Shown: positions 26,498 through 35,701 of the stretch, one piece after another
Layout: each line of letters begins with the position of its first letter
Numbering within the stretch: the first letter of the stretch is position 1
Assembly: GCF_017874235.1 (NCBI RefSeq)
Contig: NZ_JAGGLC010000006.1
Location: 124,001 to 188,000, forward strand
Length of the DNA: 64,000 nucleotides
Direction of reading: 5' to 3'
Source: Halolamina salifodinae
GTDB taxonomy: Archaea; Halobacteriota; Halobacteria; Halobacteriales; Haloferacaceae
Position numbers and translations under genes: made by a program
The notes under the pieces: model-generated
The model's input: only the letters and a program-made list of their open reading frames with translations
Database searches by the model: none
What the model was told of the DNA's origin: nothing

Positions 26498-26552
26498 GCG
26501 GCGGCTGAGCCCGGCGCACAACCTTTTTCAGCCTCGTTCGCCTCTGATACGT

Positions 26553-27209
26553 ATGAGCTACGACGCGGTCGTGTTCGATAACGACGGCGTTCTGGTGGAC
26601 ACCACCGACTACGACGTTCTCCACGAAGCCGCGTGGCACGCGTTCGAGGAGGCCGGGATCGAGGACCCGGACCCCGAACACGTGGAGGACGTCGTCGTCG
26701 GCGTGACGCCCGAATCGCTGTCAGCAGTTTGTGACGTGTACGATCTCTCGGTCGACGAGTTCTGGCGAATTCGCGACCGAACGGCCCACGAGGCCCAGCG
26801 CGAACACGTCCACGCCGGCGGGAAGCCGCTGTTCGACGACGTGTCGACGTTGTCGGATCTGGACCTCCCGATGGGTGTCGTGAGTTCGAACCAACAGGAG
26901 ACGGTCGATTTCCTGCTCGATCATTTCGGCGTGTCGGGGCTGTTCGACACGGCCTACGGCCGACAGCCGACGATGGAGGACCTCCGGCGGCGCAAGCCGG
27001 ACCCGCACTTCATCGAGCAGGCGCTGTCGGATCTGGAGGCCGAGGACGCGCTCTACGTCGGCGACCGGGAGAGCGACGTGACGGCGGCGTTCAACGCCGG
27101 CGTCGACTCGGCGTTCATTCGCCGGCCCCACCGGAAACATCACCGGCTCTCGGTCGAGCCGACCCACGTCGTCGACGACCTGCACGACGTGCGCGCGCTC
27201 TGTCGCTGA
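26553..27209 (+). CDS. HAD superfamily phosphatase
   Basis: A 218-residue HAD hydrolase: motif I FDNDGVLVDT (nucleophile Asp, acid/base Asp), motif II VVSSNQQET, motif III with RRRKPDPHF, motif IV YVGDRESDVTAAFNAG. The helical cap of subfamily I lies at ~15-85. Members act on phosphoglycolate, sugar phosphates or nucleotides; the substrate cannot be read here. A single gene, followed by hairpin element B. Confidence 0.92.
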   Translation: MSYDAVVFDNDGVLVDTTDYDVLHEAAWHAFEEAGIEDPDPEHVEDVVVGVTPESLSAVCDVYDLSVDEFWRIRDRTAHEAQREHVHAGGKPLFDDVSTLSDLDLPMGVVSSNQQETVDFLLDHFGVSGLFDTAYGRQPTMEDLRRRKPDPHFIEQALSDLEAEDALYVGDRESDVTAAFNAGVDSAFIRRPHRKHHRLSVEPTHVVDDLHDVRALCR

Positions 27210-27307
27210 TTTTTGGAAGCTGTTCGGTGTGTCTCGGGGTCGATCGCTGAGGGCGTCTCTGCGGCATCCCGATGCAGTATCTCGAAGCGAGCTGGCTGCA
27301 ACAGCGG

Positions 27308-27719
27308 CGGCAACAGCATCTCTATCGTTGGCAACTTGTGACCGCCCCGCGCCGCACCGCGGCCACAGCCTCCCCAGCCGACTCGCTCCCTCCGGCAGAG
27401 CAAGTTCTGCCGTGCTCTCGTTCGCTTCGTCGCCGGCGGCGTCGCCGCCGGCTGTCACCGAAAGCCGCTGGCTTGCGGTTGCCCGAGGAGCTTCGCTCCT
27501 CCCCGCCAGCGGAACCTTCGGTTCCGCCCCGCTCACGAGAACATACAGTCGCTCGTCCTCCGAGGGAGCAAGTAGTTCGAGAGAGCACAGCTCTCTCGTC
27601 ATGTCGCCGAGAATCGGAGATCCTCGTCTGCCAACCAGAAATCTCTGATTTCTGGTGACCGGACCTCGTGCCCGGCACTCTGCGGTCACAATTTGCCAAC
27701 GAACGAAATGCTGTTGCGG
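27308..27719. mobile_element. Hairpin-array element B (412 bp) with 38-bp terminal inverted repeats
   Basis: The left end (27308-27345) and the inverted right end (27682-27719) match at 33 of 38 positions (core GCAACAGCAT...CGTTGGCAA.TTGTGACCGC). Between them are perfect palindromes with 3-nt loops: GCCGGCGGC-gtc-, GAGGAGC-ttc-, GCGGAACC-ttc-, CGAGAGAGC-aca-, ACCAGAAATC-tct-. No protein-like ORF. It is related to elements A (22931-23386) and C (56162-56513) and shares the CACAGCCTCCCCAGCCGACT block with C. The flanks (27210-27307, 27720-27774) hold nothing recognisable. Confidence 0.75.
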
Positions 27720-27774
27720 TCGGAGTTACCAGCCTAACCGCCGAGATACCGCTAAAACCCTGAAAATCCGAAAA

Positions 27775-29235
27775 TCACCGACCGCTACAGTCCACCACCG
27801 CCACGTCACAGTCCACCTCCCGAATCCGCTCGAACGTCGGCGGCGAAATCAGCCGTGACGCCGCCGAGCGCCCGCCCGAGGAGCCGATCATCACCAGATC
27901 GTACGCGCCGGCGTTCTCCGTGATGTACTCAGTAATCTCCGCCCGAGCAACCCGAGTCTCGACGGGCGCGTCGAACGTCTCGACGATGTTGGCGAGGCGG
28001 TGTTCGGCGTCGCGGCGCTCGACCTCGCTGCCGATACAGGTGCAGGCGCTGACGCGGCCGTACTCGCCGGCCAGTCGGGCCGCGAAGTCCATCATCGCGT
28101 GGGCGGAGTCGCCCGGTCGAGCGATGGGGGCGAGCACCCGGCGCCACCGCGTCGGCCCCATCGAGCGGTGCGCGATGGCGTCCACGGGCCCCGAAAGCAC
28201 CCGCCGGACGTACGGGGCGAGCGCGCCGTCCTCGGTCTCGTAGGGCGTCACGATCAGGTCGCAGTTCGCGCGCTCGGCGCTGTCCAGCGCCGTCGTCGCC
28301 GGGTCGCCGCTGGCGACGATGACTTCACAGGGCACTTCGGTCGCCTCGTGGACGCGCTCAGCCACCTCGTTCAGGCGTTCGGCGGTCTCCCGAACGCGCT
28401 CGGCGTCGGCCTCGTCCACCGATTCGGGGTCTGCCTCACCGCGGCGCGCGGCCAGTGCATCGGCGTCGACGCCGTCCAGCACGTCGAGCAGTACGACCTT
28501 GCCGCCGCTGTGGGCGGCCGCGATCCGCCCACCCATCATCGCTGTCTCCTCGGCTGTCTCGCCCCGCATCGGGACGAGCACGTGGTCGTCGCCGTGGGTG
28601 GTCCCGTAGAGGTAGGCCGCGCGCTGCTCGTAGAGGCGCTCGCGCCAGACCAGAAACACCCCCGCGACCAGCGTCGTCGAGAGGAAGACGCTGATCACGT
28701 ACGCCGCCCGGGGGTCGAGCGCGATTCCCGGGAGGACGACGGCGGGGCCGGTCGCCAGGTCGCTCACCAGCACCAGCAGCGCCGCGGAGAACGCCGACGC
28801 CTCCTCCACGTCGAACAGCCACGTTGCGGCCGCGGTCAGGGCGACGGCACCCGCCGCCGCGCCGGGGTGGACGATACCCCCTGTCGCCGCCGGGAGCAGG
28901 TGGCTCGCCGCTTCGAAGGAGAGCCAACCACAGAGCGCGCCCAGCGTGATGCCGCCGACGAACCGCCCCGGCGAGGCGTAGCGGCTCTCCGGGTTGGCAA
29001 ACAGCATGTACGTCCCGGAGGCCAGCGGCGGGAACAGCAGGTACGGCAGCGCGGAGACGGCGTTCGACAGCGTCGTCACCACCGCGATCAGCAGCGGGAC
29101 GAACAGCAGTACCGAGAGATGGAGGAGGTTGTCGGTGGTCTCGACCCAGCGGCGAAGGTCGCGTAGCTCCCGGCGCTCGATGGCGCGGGCCCGCCGGCAG
29201 GCCGCAAACAGTGCCTCGCGAAGCCGTGCTCGCAT
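27775..29235 (-). CDS. HPP-family membrane protein fused to two UspA domains
   Basis: A 486-residue protein. Residues ~40-205 hold five or six membrane helices of the HPP type (YLLFPPLASGTYMLFANPES); residues ~215-350 and ~355-486 are two universal-stress domains, the second with the nucleotide-binding-like end VMIGSSGGRSAASRL. HPP proteins include nitrite transporters, so this may be a nucleotide-responsive channel or transporter; that is inference. The gene stop is 4 bp upstream of the next minus-strand gene region's end-to-start spacing (nucleoside phosphorylase at 29241), suggesting an operon. Confidence 0.82.
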   Translation of the reverse strand: MRARLREALFAACRRARAIERRELRDLRRWVETTDNLLHLSVLLFVPLLIAVVTTLSNAVSALPYLLFPPLASGTYMLFANPESRYASPGRFVGGITLGALCGWLSFEAASHLLPAATGGIVHPGAAAGAVALTAAATWLFDVEEASAFSAALLVLVSDLATGPAVVLPGIALDPRAAYVISVFLSTTLVAGVFLVWRERLYEQRAAYLYGTTHGDDHVLVPMRGETAEETAMMGGRIAAAHSGGKVVLLDVLDGVDADALAARRGEADPESVDEADAERVRETAERLNEVAERVHEATEVPCEVIVASGDPATTALDSAERANCDLIVTPYETEDGALAPYVRRVLSGPVDAIAHRSMGPTRWRRVLAPIARPGDSAHAMMDFAARLAGEYGRVSACTCIGSEVERRDAEHRLANIVETFDAPVETRVARAEITEYITENAGAYDLVMIGSSGGRSAASRLISPPTFERIREVDCDVAVVDCSGR

Positions 29236-29240
29236 CCCGC

Positions 29241-30014
29241 TCAGAGCGCGGCGACGGCGTCCAGCGCGATGCCGATGGCGCGCTCGACATTGTTCTTGGC
29301 TTTCTCGGGCAGTTCACCCTCCTCGGTCTCGCCCTTCTGGGTCCCCTTCACGAGGTTGCCGTCGACGGTACAGATGGCGCCCGCCCGCATTCCGCGGCGG
29401 CGCGCCAGCGAGAAGACGGCGGCGGCCTCCATCTCGATACAGAGCAGGCCCGCTTTCTCCCAGTCGGCGACGAACTCGTCGCTCTCGTTGTAGAACGCGT
29501 CGTCGGAGACGATGGGGCCGACGTGGACGGCCGCCCCGGAGGGGCCGCTTGCGGTCGTGTCGGGCTCGTCCGACACGACCCCCTCGCTGGCCTCGGCGGC
29601 GTCGACGAGGTTCGAGAGCACGTCGTAGTCCGGGACGGCCGGGTAGGTCGCGGACTCGTAGCGCTTGCTGGTCCCCTCCTCCTTGGCGGCGCCGGTGGCG
29701 ACGACCATGTCGCCGATCTCGATCTCCGCCTGCAGCGCGCCCGTGGTGCCGACGCGCAGCACCGTCTCGACGCCGACGTTGTGGAGTTCCTCGATGGCGA
29801 TAGCCGCCGAGGGGCAGCCGATCCCCGTCGAGCAGATGGTCAGCTCGGTTCCCTCGTACTCGGCGTTGACGACCTTGTACTCGCGGTTCTCGGACACTTC
29901 CTCGACGTTCTCACACTGCGCGGCGATGCGGTCGACGCGGCCCGGGTCGCCCGGGATCAGCGCGATCTCGTTTACGTCACCCTCGCCGACGAGTAGGTGC
30001 GGCTGTTTGGCCAT
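29241..30014 (-). CDS. Nucleoside phosphorylase (uridine phosphorylase type)
   Basis: A 257-residue PNP/UDP-family protein. Motifs: IALIPGDPGRVDRIAAQ, ICSTGIGCPSAAIAIEEL, VLRVGTTGAL (phosphate site) and LLCIEMEAAAVFSLA (ribose/base site). It splits nucleosides with phosphate to the base and (deoxy)ribose-1-phosphate for salvage. The ATG at 30014 was chosen; an upstream ATG adds a low-complexity leader. deoC, which uses a downstream product of deoxynucleoside breakdown, lies 1.4 kb away. Confidence 0.93.
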   Translation of the reverse strand: MAKQPHLLVGEGDVNEIALIPGDPGRVDRIAAQCENVEEVSENREYKVVNAEYEGTELTICSTGIGCPSAAIAIEELHNVGVETVLRVGTTGALQAEIEIGDMVVATGAAKEEGTSKRYESATYPAVPDYDVLSNLVDAAEASEGVVSDEPDTTASGPSGAAVHVGPIVSDDAFYNESDEFVADWEKAGLLCIEMEAAAVFSLARRRGMRAGAICTVDGNLVKGTQKGETEEGELPEKAKNNVERAIGIALDAVAAL

Positions 30015-30103
30015 ACTCGCGGATGCCGCCGGCGAGGGCAAAAGCGCCGCGATCCGGGGGGACCGTCACAGCTTTCTTGCCGGCGCCGTGTGAGTCGTTC
30101 ACT

Positions 30104-30493
30104 ATGCCGGGGCGCAAACGCGGCCGAAGCCGCGCGCTGCGGGCCTACTACCACCCGCGACTGCCCGACCGCGTCGAGCGACTGCTGTTCGAGTCGGGCC
30201 GGCCCGGCCGCCGAAGCGTCGGCGAGCGTCTGGCTGCCCGGCTGGATAGGCTCCTGATCGTCGCCGGCCTCAGACTACTGGCGCTCGCGCTGTTCGTCGA
30301 TCTCGTCACGCAGCAGTATCTGGCGTTCACGGCGTTCAACGTCGCGCTCAGTCTCCCCGTGTTCGCGCTCACCATCTACCAGTTCGTCGCCGATCCGGGC
30401 CACAGGATGCTCGACGGCCGGATCCGGGCGCGCCTGCGACGCCTGCGACGGGACCGCCGCTGGTACAGCAAGCGGCGGAACCGCCGGCGCTAG
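30104..30493 (+). CDS. Small basic membrane protein of unknown function
   Basis: A 129-residue protein with strongly basic ends (MPGRKRGRSRALRAYYHPRL and a C-terminal Arg-rich RLRRLRRDRRWYSKRRNRRR) flanking two hydrophobic segments at ~50-95. Such basic composition is unusual in this acidic proteome. Convergent with the DUF63 gene (4-bp gap). No family recognised. Confidence 0.65.
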   Translation: MPGRKRGRSRALRAYYHPRLPDRVERLLFESGRPGRRSVGERLAARLDRLLIVAGLRLLALALFVDLVTQQYLAFTAFNVALSLPVFALTIYQFVADPGHRMLDGRIRARLRRLRRDRRWYSKRRNRRR

Positions 30494-30497
30494 TTTT

Positions 30498-31307
30498 CTA
30501 ACCAGTTATCGCGAACAGCAGGAGATTGTGCGCCCCCGGGCCGAGGCCGACGGCGGCGACGAACACGAGCAGGAGACGACCCTGCCGCGGCGCCTCGCGG
30601 ACCGACTCGGCGAGCAGCGCCGTGATCCCCGCGCCGAGGGCGAGTTTCACCAGCACGAACAGCCACGCGCTCCCGAGCAGGTCCGCGGTCGGCAGCGTCG
30701 CGCCGAACTCGATGATCGCCCGCGAGAGCGGCGTGCGCTCGGCGGCGCCGAGCACGTCGATACCGATAGCGGTGGAGACCGCGTCGACGCTGTGGGCGAC
30801 GACCGCCAGCGCACCTGCGGCGCCGGCATCGGCGACGTTCGGGTAGCCACGCCGGAGGCCGGACCAGACCGCGAGGCCGAGAACGACGCCGAGAACGGCC
30901 GCGATGGCCGGCCAGGCCGGCGTGAAGGTGCCGTCGATGATCCCCCAGCGGAGGCCGACAGCGAACGCGAGCAGTGCGAGACCGGTGCCGCCGGCGGCGA
31001 AGCCGCGCTCGGTGTCGAGAGTGAGGCCGTCGGCGGCCAGCCAGACCGCGCCGGCCAGGATGGCCGTCGTGAGATACGCCGACGGCGTACCGAGCAGCGG
31101 ATCAACGAAGTCCGGCGCGGCGCCGATGACGTGGAGGACGTGGAGCCACGCCCCCGCGAGCATCCACGGGACGAGCGCGAGCACGAGTCGATCCGAAACG
31201 GCCGGGTCGCGCTGCCGGAGCGCGGCCGCGACGGCGCCGCCCGCGAGCACGATAGCGAGCAGGTACGGCAGCGACGGCAGCGCGAACCCGGCAGGAAGCA
31301 GCGCCAT
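30498..31307 (-). CDS. DUF63 family membrane protein
   Basis: A 269-residue polytopic membrane protein with seven or eight hydrophobic segments. The blocks [18 protein letters not shown] and FVLVKLALG, together with the [14 protein letters not shown] region, match my recollection of archaeal DUF63. The ATG at 31307 begins [17 protein letters not shown], avoiding a non-conserved leader. Function unknown. Confidence 0.82.
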   Translation of the reverse strand: MALLPAGFALPSLPYLLAIVLAGGAVAAALRQRDPAVSDRLVLALVPWMLAGAWLHVLHVIGAAPDFVDPLLGTPSAYLTTAILAGAVWLAADGLTLDTERGFAAGGTGLALLAFAVGLRWGIIDGTFTPAWPAIAAVLGVVLGLAVWSGLRRGYPNVADAGAAGALAVVAHSVDAVSTAIGIDVLGAAERTPLSRAIIEFGATLPTADLLGSAWLFVLVKLALGAGITALLAESVREAPRQGRLLLVFVAAVGLGPGAHNLLLFAITG

Positions 31308-31444
31308 GGTCCCGGAGGGACCGGCAGCGCGGAAAGGTTTACGGAGCGAGTGGCCCCGGGCGGTTGCTGCTGGCGGGGCCGCGGTCAACGTCGACGACGA
31401 CGCGTAGCGGCGGTGTTTTCACCCAGGCGGGCCCAGTGGCGGCT

Positions 31445-32083
31445 ATGCACCGCGACGACCTCGCCCCCCGAATCGACCACACGGTTCTCGGCCCGGAGAC
31501 GACGTGGGCCGACACGGAACGCGTCCTCGACGAGACCGCCGAGCACGGCATGAACGCCTGCATCCCGCCCTGCTACGTCGCCGAGGCCGCCGACTACGCG
31601 CCGGACGTGACGCTGGCGACGGTGATCGGCTTCCCACACGGCCAGAACGCCCCCGCGGCCAAGCGCGAGGAGGCGGTCATCGCCGACGAGGACGGCGCCG
31701 ACGAACTGGACGTCGTGATCAATATCGGTCGACTGCAAGCCGGCGACACCGACGCCGTACAGGAGGAACTGGCCAGTATCGTCGCCGCGACGCCGCTCCC
31801 GGTGAAGGTGATCATCGAGACGGCACTGATCACCGACGAGGAGAAGCGCAACGCCTGCGCGGCCGCGGAGGCGGCGGGCGCCGAGATGGTGAAAACCTCG
31901 ACGGGGTTCGCCGACGGCGGCGCCGCGGTGGCGGACGTGGAGCTAATGAGCGAGTACCTCCCGGTGAAAGCCTCCGGGGGCGTGGGGAGCTACGAGGAAG
32001 CTATCGCGATGCTCGACGCCGGCGCCGAGCGCATCGGCGCGAGTTCGGGCGTGGAGATTCTCTCCGACGCGCCTGACGCCTAG
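31445..32083 (+). CDS. deoC: Deoxyribose-phosphate aldolase
   Basis: A 212-residue TIM-barrel class-I aldolase: cleaves 2-deoxyribose-5-phosphate to acetaldehyde and glyceraldehyde-3-phosphate. Visible: [42 protein letters not shown] with the Schiff-base Lys, and PVKASGGV with the second Lys. Completes nucleoside degradation begun by enzymes such as the phosphorylase at 29241. The ATG at 31445 gives the conserved N-terminus. Confidence 0.95.
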   Translation: MHRDDLAPRIDHTVLGPETTWADTERVLDETAEHGMNACIPPCYVAEAADYAPDVTLATVIGFPHGQNAPAAKREEAVIADEDGADELDVVINIGRLQAGDTDAVQEELASIVAATPLPVKVIIETALITDEEKRNACAAAEAAGAEMVKTSTGFADGGAAVADVELMSEYLPVKASGGVGSYEEAIAMLDAGAERIGASSGVEILSDAPDA

Positions 32084-32091
32084 CCCGACTC

Positions 32092-33018
32092 CTAACTCTC
32101 CCGCGACCGCGGGTCCAGCCACGCGCTCGCGAGGTCGGTGACGATGCTGCCGCCGACGCCGACAAACACCAGCACCATCGTCGTCCCGAGGATCAGCGGG
32201 ATGTCGTTCTCCTGGGTCGCGCGGTAAGTCAGCCAGCCGATCCCCCGGATTCCCAGTAGCTCCTCGATCACCACCGCCGAGAGCACGAGCACCGAGAACA
32301 GCTCCGCGGCGGTCATCGAGAGCACCGGCACGAGCACGTTTCGCAGCACCCGGCGGTCAATGCCGTACTCGGAGAGCCCCTTCGCTCGGAGGTAGCGCAC
32401 GTAGTCGGCGTCGAACTCGTCGATGCTGCGCGATCTGGTGAGGCTCACCTGCCCGGCCAGCAGCGCCGCGGCGACGACGCCCGCGGGGACGAGCACGTCG
32501 TACAGCAGCGCCCAGTCGCTCTCGATAGCGACGACCGCGATGGCGGCCAGCCAGAACCCCGGCAGGCCGAACAAGACGTACGTCGCAAGGCGGCCCAGAC
32601 GGTCGAATCGACTGCCGCGCTCGCGGGCCGAGCGGATGCCGGCGGCGACGCCGACGACCCACGCTGTCACCGCGCCGGGGACGAGATACTTCGCGGTCCG
32701 GAGGCTGGCGTCGGCGACGACCTGTGTCACCGGTTCGCCCATGCTGGCCGAGAGCCCCCAGCGGAACAACGTGACGTTGACCATCCAGTCGAGGTAGCGC
32801 TGGTAGAGCGGGCGGTTCCGGCCCCGGACGGCCATGTACGTCTCGCGCATCTGCTCCATCTCCGCGGGAGTGGCGCCGGACCACAACGCGGTGCCGAGCA
32901 TCCCCCGGAGGTTCGTGTCCGGAGTGAACACGACGACGAGGAACGTCAGCGTGATCACTAGGTAGACGGCGAGGACGGCGAAGCCGGCCCGAGTGAGCAC
33001 ACGCGTGCGGAGGCTCAT
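32092..33018 (-). CDS. Opp/Dpp-type ABC permease (DppB-like)
   Basis: A 308-residue inner-membrane permease with six or so helices. The N-terminus (TRAGFAVLAVYLVITLTFLV) and the EAA-type loop (DADYVRYLRAKGLSEYGIDR) mark the DppB/OppB family of peptide/nickel importers. It is divergent from a DppC-like permease, with a 12-bp inverted repeat between. No solute-binding protein or ATPase gene is adjacent. Confidence 0.9.
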   Translation of the reverse strand: MSLRTRVLTRAGFAVLAVYLVITLTFLVVVFTPDTNLRGMLGTALWSGATPAEMEQMRETYMAVRGRNRPLYQRYLDWMVNVTLFRWGLSASMGEPVTQVVADASLRTAKYLVPGAVTAWVVGVAAGIRSARERGSRFDRLGRLATYVLFGLPGFWLAAIAVVAIESDWALLYDVLVPAGVVAAALLAGQVSLTRSRSIDEFDADYVRYLRAKGLSEYGIDRRVLRNVLVPVLSMTAAELFSVLVLSAVVIEELLGIRGIGWLTYRATQENDIPLILGTTMVLVFVGVGGSIVTDLASAWLDPRSRES

Positions 33019-33081
33019 CGGCGCGAGGCGGGGCGGAGGGGTGGTCGCATTGCGGGTATAGATGGGAGCAAGGCTGACTGG

Positions 33082-33115
33082 GTGATAAACGTTGTCGAGC
33101 GGGAACGTTTATCAC
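33082..33115. promoter_or_regulatory. 12-bp perfect inverted repeat between divergent permeases
   Basis: GTGATAAACGTT (33082-33093), 10-bp spacer, AACGTTTATCAC (33104-33115). TTTATC in each arm could act as a box A in opposite directions, the right one ~30 bp from the ATG at 33143. The symmetry suggests an operator overlapping both promoters. Confidence 0.65.
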
Positions 33116-33142
33116 TGCGCAAACGAACCTCAGAATCGTCCC

Positions 33143-34258
33143 ATGGTCCCCGACGTGGGGTGGCGGCGCCGCCGGGTCGAGCTCTCCGTCGTCGCACTGG
33201 CGCTCGTCGTCGCCCTCGCCCTCTACGACACGCAGGTGAACGACGGCTACACCGTCGGTACGTGGGCAGCGAGCACGCTGGACTGGCTGTTCATCGCCTC
33301 CAACGTCGTGCTGCTGTTCTACGGCGTGCTCCCCCTCCTCCAGAACCGCGAGCGCGCGGCGACGCTCTGGCAGGAGTTCCGCGAGACGCCGGAGGCAGTC
33401 GCTGGCGCCGCGTGGCTGGTGCTGGTGTACCTGCTCGGGACGTTCGGCCTCTTCTTCGTGCCGGCGCCGAAACTCGACTTCCTCAACGGGAACCAACCCC
33501 CGGTCTGGGCGACGATCCCCGAAGAGGAACTCCCCCACGACTGTGCCGGCCGGGTCGTCGACGGCCTCTGTCACGGCACGTGGCAGTACCTGCTGGGCAC
33601 CGACGTGAACGGCTACGCGATGGAGATTCTGCTGCTGCAGGGCCTGCACGTCACGCTCTACGTCGCCGTCATCTCGCTGGCGATGATCGTCCCCCTCGCG
33701 CTGGTGGTCGGCACCGTCGCCGGCTATCGCGGTGGGATGGTCGACACCGCCGCGATGCGGGCCGTCGAGGTGCAGGACGCGGTGCCGCCGCTGGTGGTGT
33801 ACCTGCTGGTCATCTGGATCACCGGCGAGTCGCTGCTGGTGGTCCTGCTACTGTTCGGCTTCCTCGGCTGGGGCGGCGCCGCCCGGGTCGTCCGCAGCGA
33901 GGCCCGACGCCTCCGGCAGTCGGAGTTCGTACAGGCTGCGAAGGTGCTCGGCGGCGACGACCGGCACGTCCTCACGAAGCACGTGCTCCCGGCGGTCTCG
34001 GTCGTCGCCGTGCCCACAGCGACCCAGCAGATCCCCGTGTTGCTCCTGACCGAGGCGGGGCTGGCGTTCCTCGGCCTGGAGGCGTTCGACCTCCAGTCCC
34101 TCGGAAACGTCATCGCCCGCGGCATCGCCGGCGAGGTGGCGATGACGACCAAATGGTGGGTCTCGGTGTTCCCGGGCGCCGCGCTGGCGGCGACGGTGGT
34201 GTCGTTCAAACTGGTCGGCGACGCGCTGGTGGAGGCGCTGGATCCGCGGGCGGACTGA
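33143..34258 (+). CDS. Opp/Dpp-type ABC permease (DppC-like) with extra N-terminal helices
   Basis: A 371-residue membrane protein. The core C-terminal ~220 residues form the DppC permease with EAA loop (EARRLRQSEFVQAAKVLGG) and LLTEAGLAFLGLEA. The N-terminal ~130 residues carry extra hydrophobic segments, more than in standard DppC (~300 aa). The ATG at 33143 lies 28 bp after the inverted repeat. Divergent from the DppB-like gene. Probably imports peptides or a metal complex together with that partner. Confidence 0.88.
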   Translation: MVPDVGWRRRRVELSVVALALVVALALYDTQVNDGYTVGTWAASTLDWLFIASNVVLLFYGVLPLLQNRERAATLWQEFRETPEAVAGAAWLVLVYLLGTFGLFFVPAPKLDFLNGNQPPVWATIPEEELPHDCAGRVVDGLCHGTWQYLLGTDVNGYAMEILLLQGLHVTLYVAVISLAMIVPLALVVGTVAGYRGGMVDTAAMRAVEVQDAVPPLVVYLLVIWITGESLLVVLLLFGFLGWGGAARVVRSEARRLRQSEFVQAAKVLGGDDRHVLTKHVLPAVSVVAVPTATQQIPVLLLTEAGLAFLGLEAFDLQSLGNVIARGIAGEVAMTTKWWVSVFPGAALAATVVSFKLVGDALVEALDPRAD

Positions 34259-34260
34259 CC

Positions 34261-34339
34261 GTCCACCGGTGCCAGAACACCGGCGCGGTTGCCCGTCACC
34301 GCGCCCGGTGGACACTCCCGCGCTGCACGGTCGCGGGAG
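34261..34339 (+). terminator. Two hairpins after the DppC-like gene
   Basis: GTCCACCGG (34261) pairs with CCGGTGGAC (34305), and CTCCCGCG (34315) pairs with CGCGGGAG (34332). They lie between the permease stop and the methylthiotransferase. No following T-tract, so transcription termination is only a guess. Confidence 0.3.
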
Positions 34340-34383
34340 CGCGGAACCGTCGCCCTTTTGCGCGCCGCTCGCCGAACGTCGAT

Positions 34384-35634
34384 ATGGCCCGTTACCACAT
34401 CGAGACGTACGGCTGTACGTCCAACCGGGGTGAGAGTCGGTCGATCGAGAGCGCGCTGCGCGACGCCGGCCACTACCGCGTCGACGGGCCCAAAGAGGCG
34501 GACGTCTCAATCCTCAACTCCTGTACGGTCGTCGAGAAGACCGAACGCAACATGCTGCGCCGCGCCGAGGAGCTGGACGACCAGACTGCGGACCTGATCG
34601 TCACTGGCTGCATGGCGCTGGCCCAGAGCGAGGAGTTCGAGCAGGCGGACCTCGACGCGCAGGTCCTCCACTGGGACGACGTGCCCGAGGCCGTCACGAA
34701 CGGCGAGTGCCCGACACCCGGCCCGGGCGTCGAACCCGTCCTCGACGGCGTCGTCGGCATCCTCCCCATCGCCCGGGGTTGTATGAGCAACTGCTCGTAC
34801 TGCATCACGAAGCAGGCCACGGGCCGCATCGACTCGCCCTCCATCGAGGAGAACGTCGAGAAGGCCCGCGCGCTGATCCACGCCGGCGCGAAGGAGGTCC
34901 GCGTGACTGGGCAGGACACCGGCGTCTACGGCTGGGACGACGGGAAGCGCGACCTGCCGGAACTGCTCGACCGCATCTGCGACATCGACGGCGAGTTCCG
35001 CGTCCGCGTCGGGATGGCCAACCCCGGCGGCGTCCACGGCATCCGCGAGGAACTGGCCGACGTGTTCGCCGAGAACGAGAAGCTCTACAACTTCCTCCAC
35101 GCGCCAGTCCAGTCCGGCAGCGACGACGTGCTGGAGGAGATGCGCCGCCAGCACCGCGTCGAGAAGTTCGTCGACATCGTCGAGACGTTCGACGACACGC
35201 TCGACCACTGGACGCTCGCGACGGACTTCATCGTCGGCTTCCCCACCGAAACGGAGGCCGACCACGAGCAGTCGATGGCGCTGTTCCGCGAGACGCGCCC
35301 GGAGCGGGTCAACGTCACCCGCTTCTCGAAGCGTCCCGGCACCGACGCCGCGGAGATGAAGGGCCTCGGCGGGCAGACGAAGAAGGACCGCTCGAAGGCG
35401 ATGAGCGAACTCAAGCGCGAGGTCGTCGCCGAGGCGTACGAGGAACTGATCGGCACCACCCGCGAAGTGCTGGTGGTCGAGGAGGGGACCGGCAACTCGG
35501 TGAAGTGCCGGGACGCCGCCTACCGGCAGATCATCGTCCAGAACGCCGAGGAACACGGCCTCGAACCCGGCGACTTCGCCGAGGTCGAGGTGACGAGCCA
35601 CCAGACCGTCTACGCGTTCGGGACGCCGGTCTGA
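34384..35634 (+). CDS. tRNA t6A37 methylthiotransferase (MtaB/CDKAL1-type)
   Basis: A 416-residue radical-SAM methylthiotransferase that converts t6A37 to ms2t6A in tRNA. The N-terminal UPF0004 domain has Cys11, Cys47 and Cys76 for the auxiliary cluster; the radical-SAM triad is GCMSNCSYC (Cys133, 137, 140); the C-terminal ~60 residues form a TRAM domain. The ATG at 34384 begins MARYHIETYGC as in archaeal relatives. Confidence 0.94.
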   Translation: MARYHIETYGCTSNRGESRSIESALRDAGHYRVDGPKEADVSILNSCTVVEKTERNMLRRAEELDDQTADLIVTGCMALAQSEEFEQADLDAQVLHWDDVPEAVTNGECPTPGPGVEPVLDGVVGILPIARGCMSNCSYCITKQATGRIDSPSIEENVEKARALIHAGAKEVRVTGQDTGVYGWDDGKRDLPELLDRICDIDGEFRVRVGMANPGGVHGIREELADVFAENEKLYNFLHAPVQSGSDDVLEEMRRQHRVEKFVDIVETFDDTLDHWTLATDFIVGFPTETEADHEQSMALFRETRPERVNVTRFSKRPGTDAAEMKGLGGQTKKDRSKAMSELKREVVAEAYEELIGTTREVLVVEEGTGNSVKCRDAAYRQIIVQNAEEHGLEPGDFAEVEVTSHQTVYAFGTPV

Positions 35635-35701
35635 TCGCCGGACGGCTCACCTCCCCAACCCCCACAAGGCTTGTTACGGTCGCGGCCGCCGTTTTCGGGT
35701 G

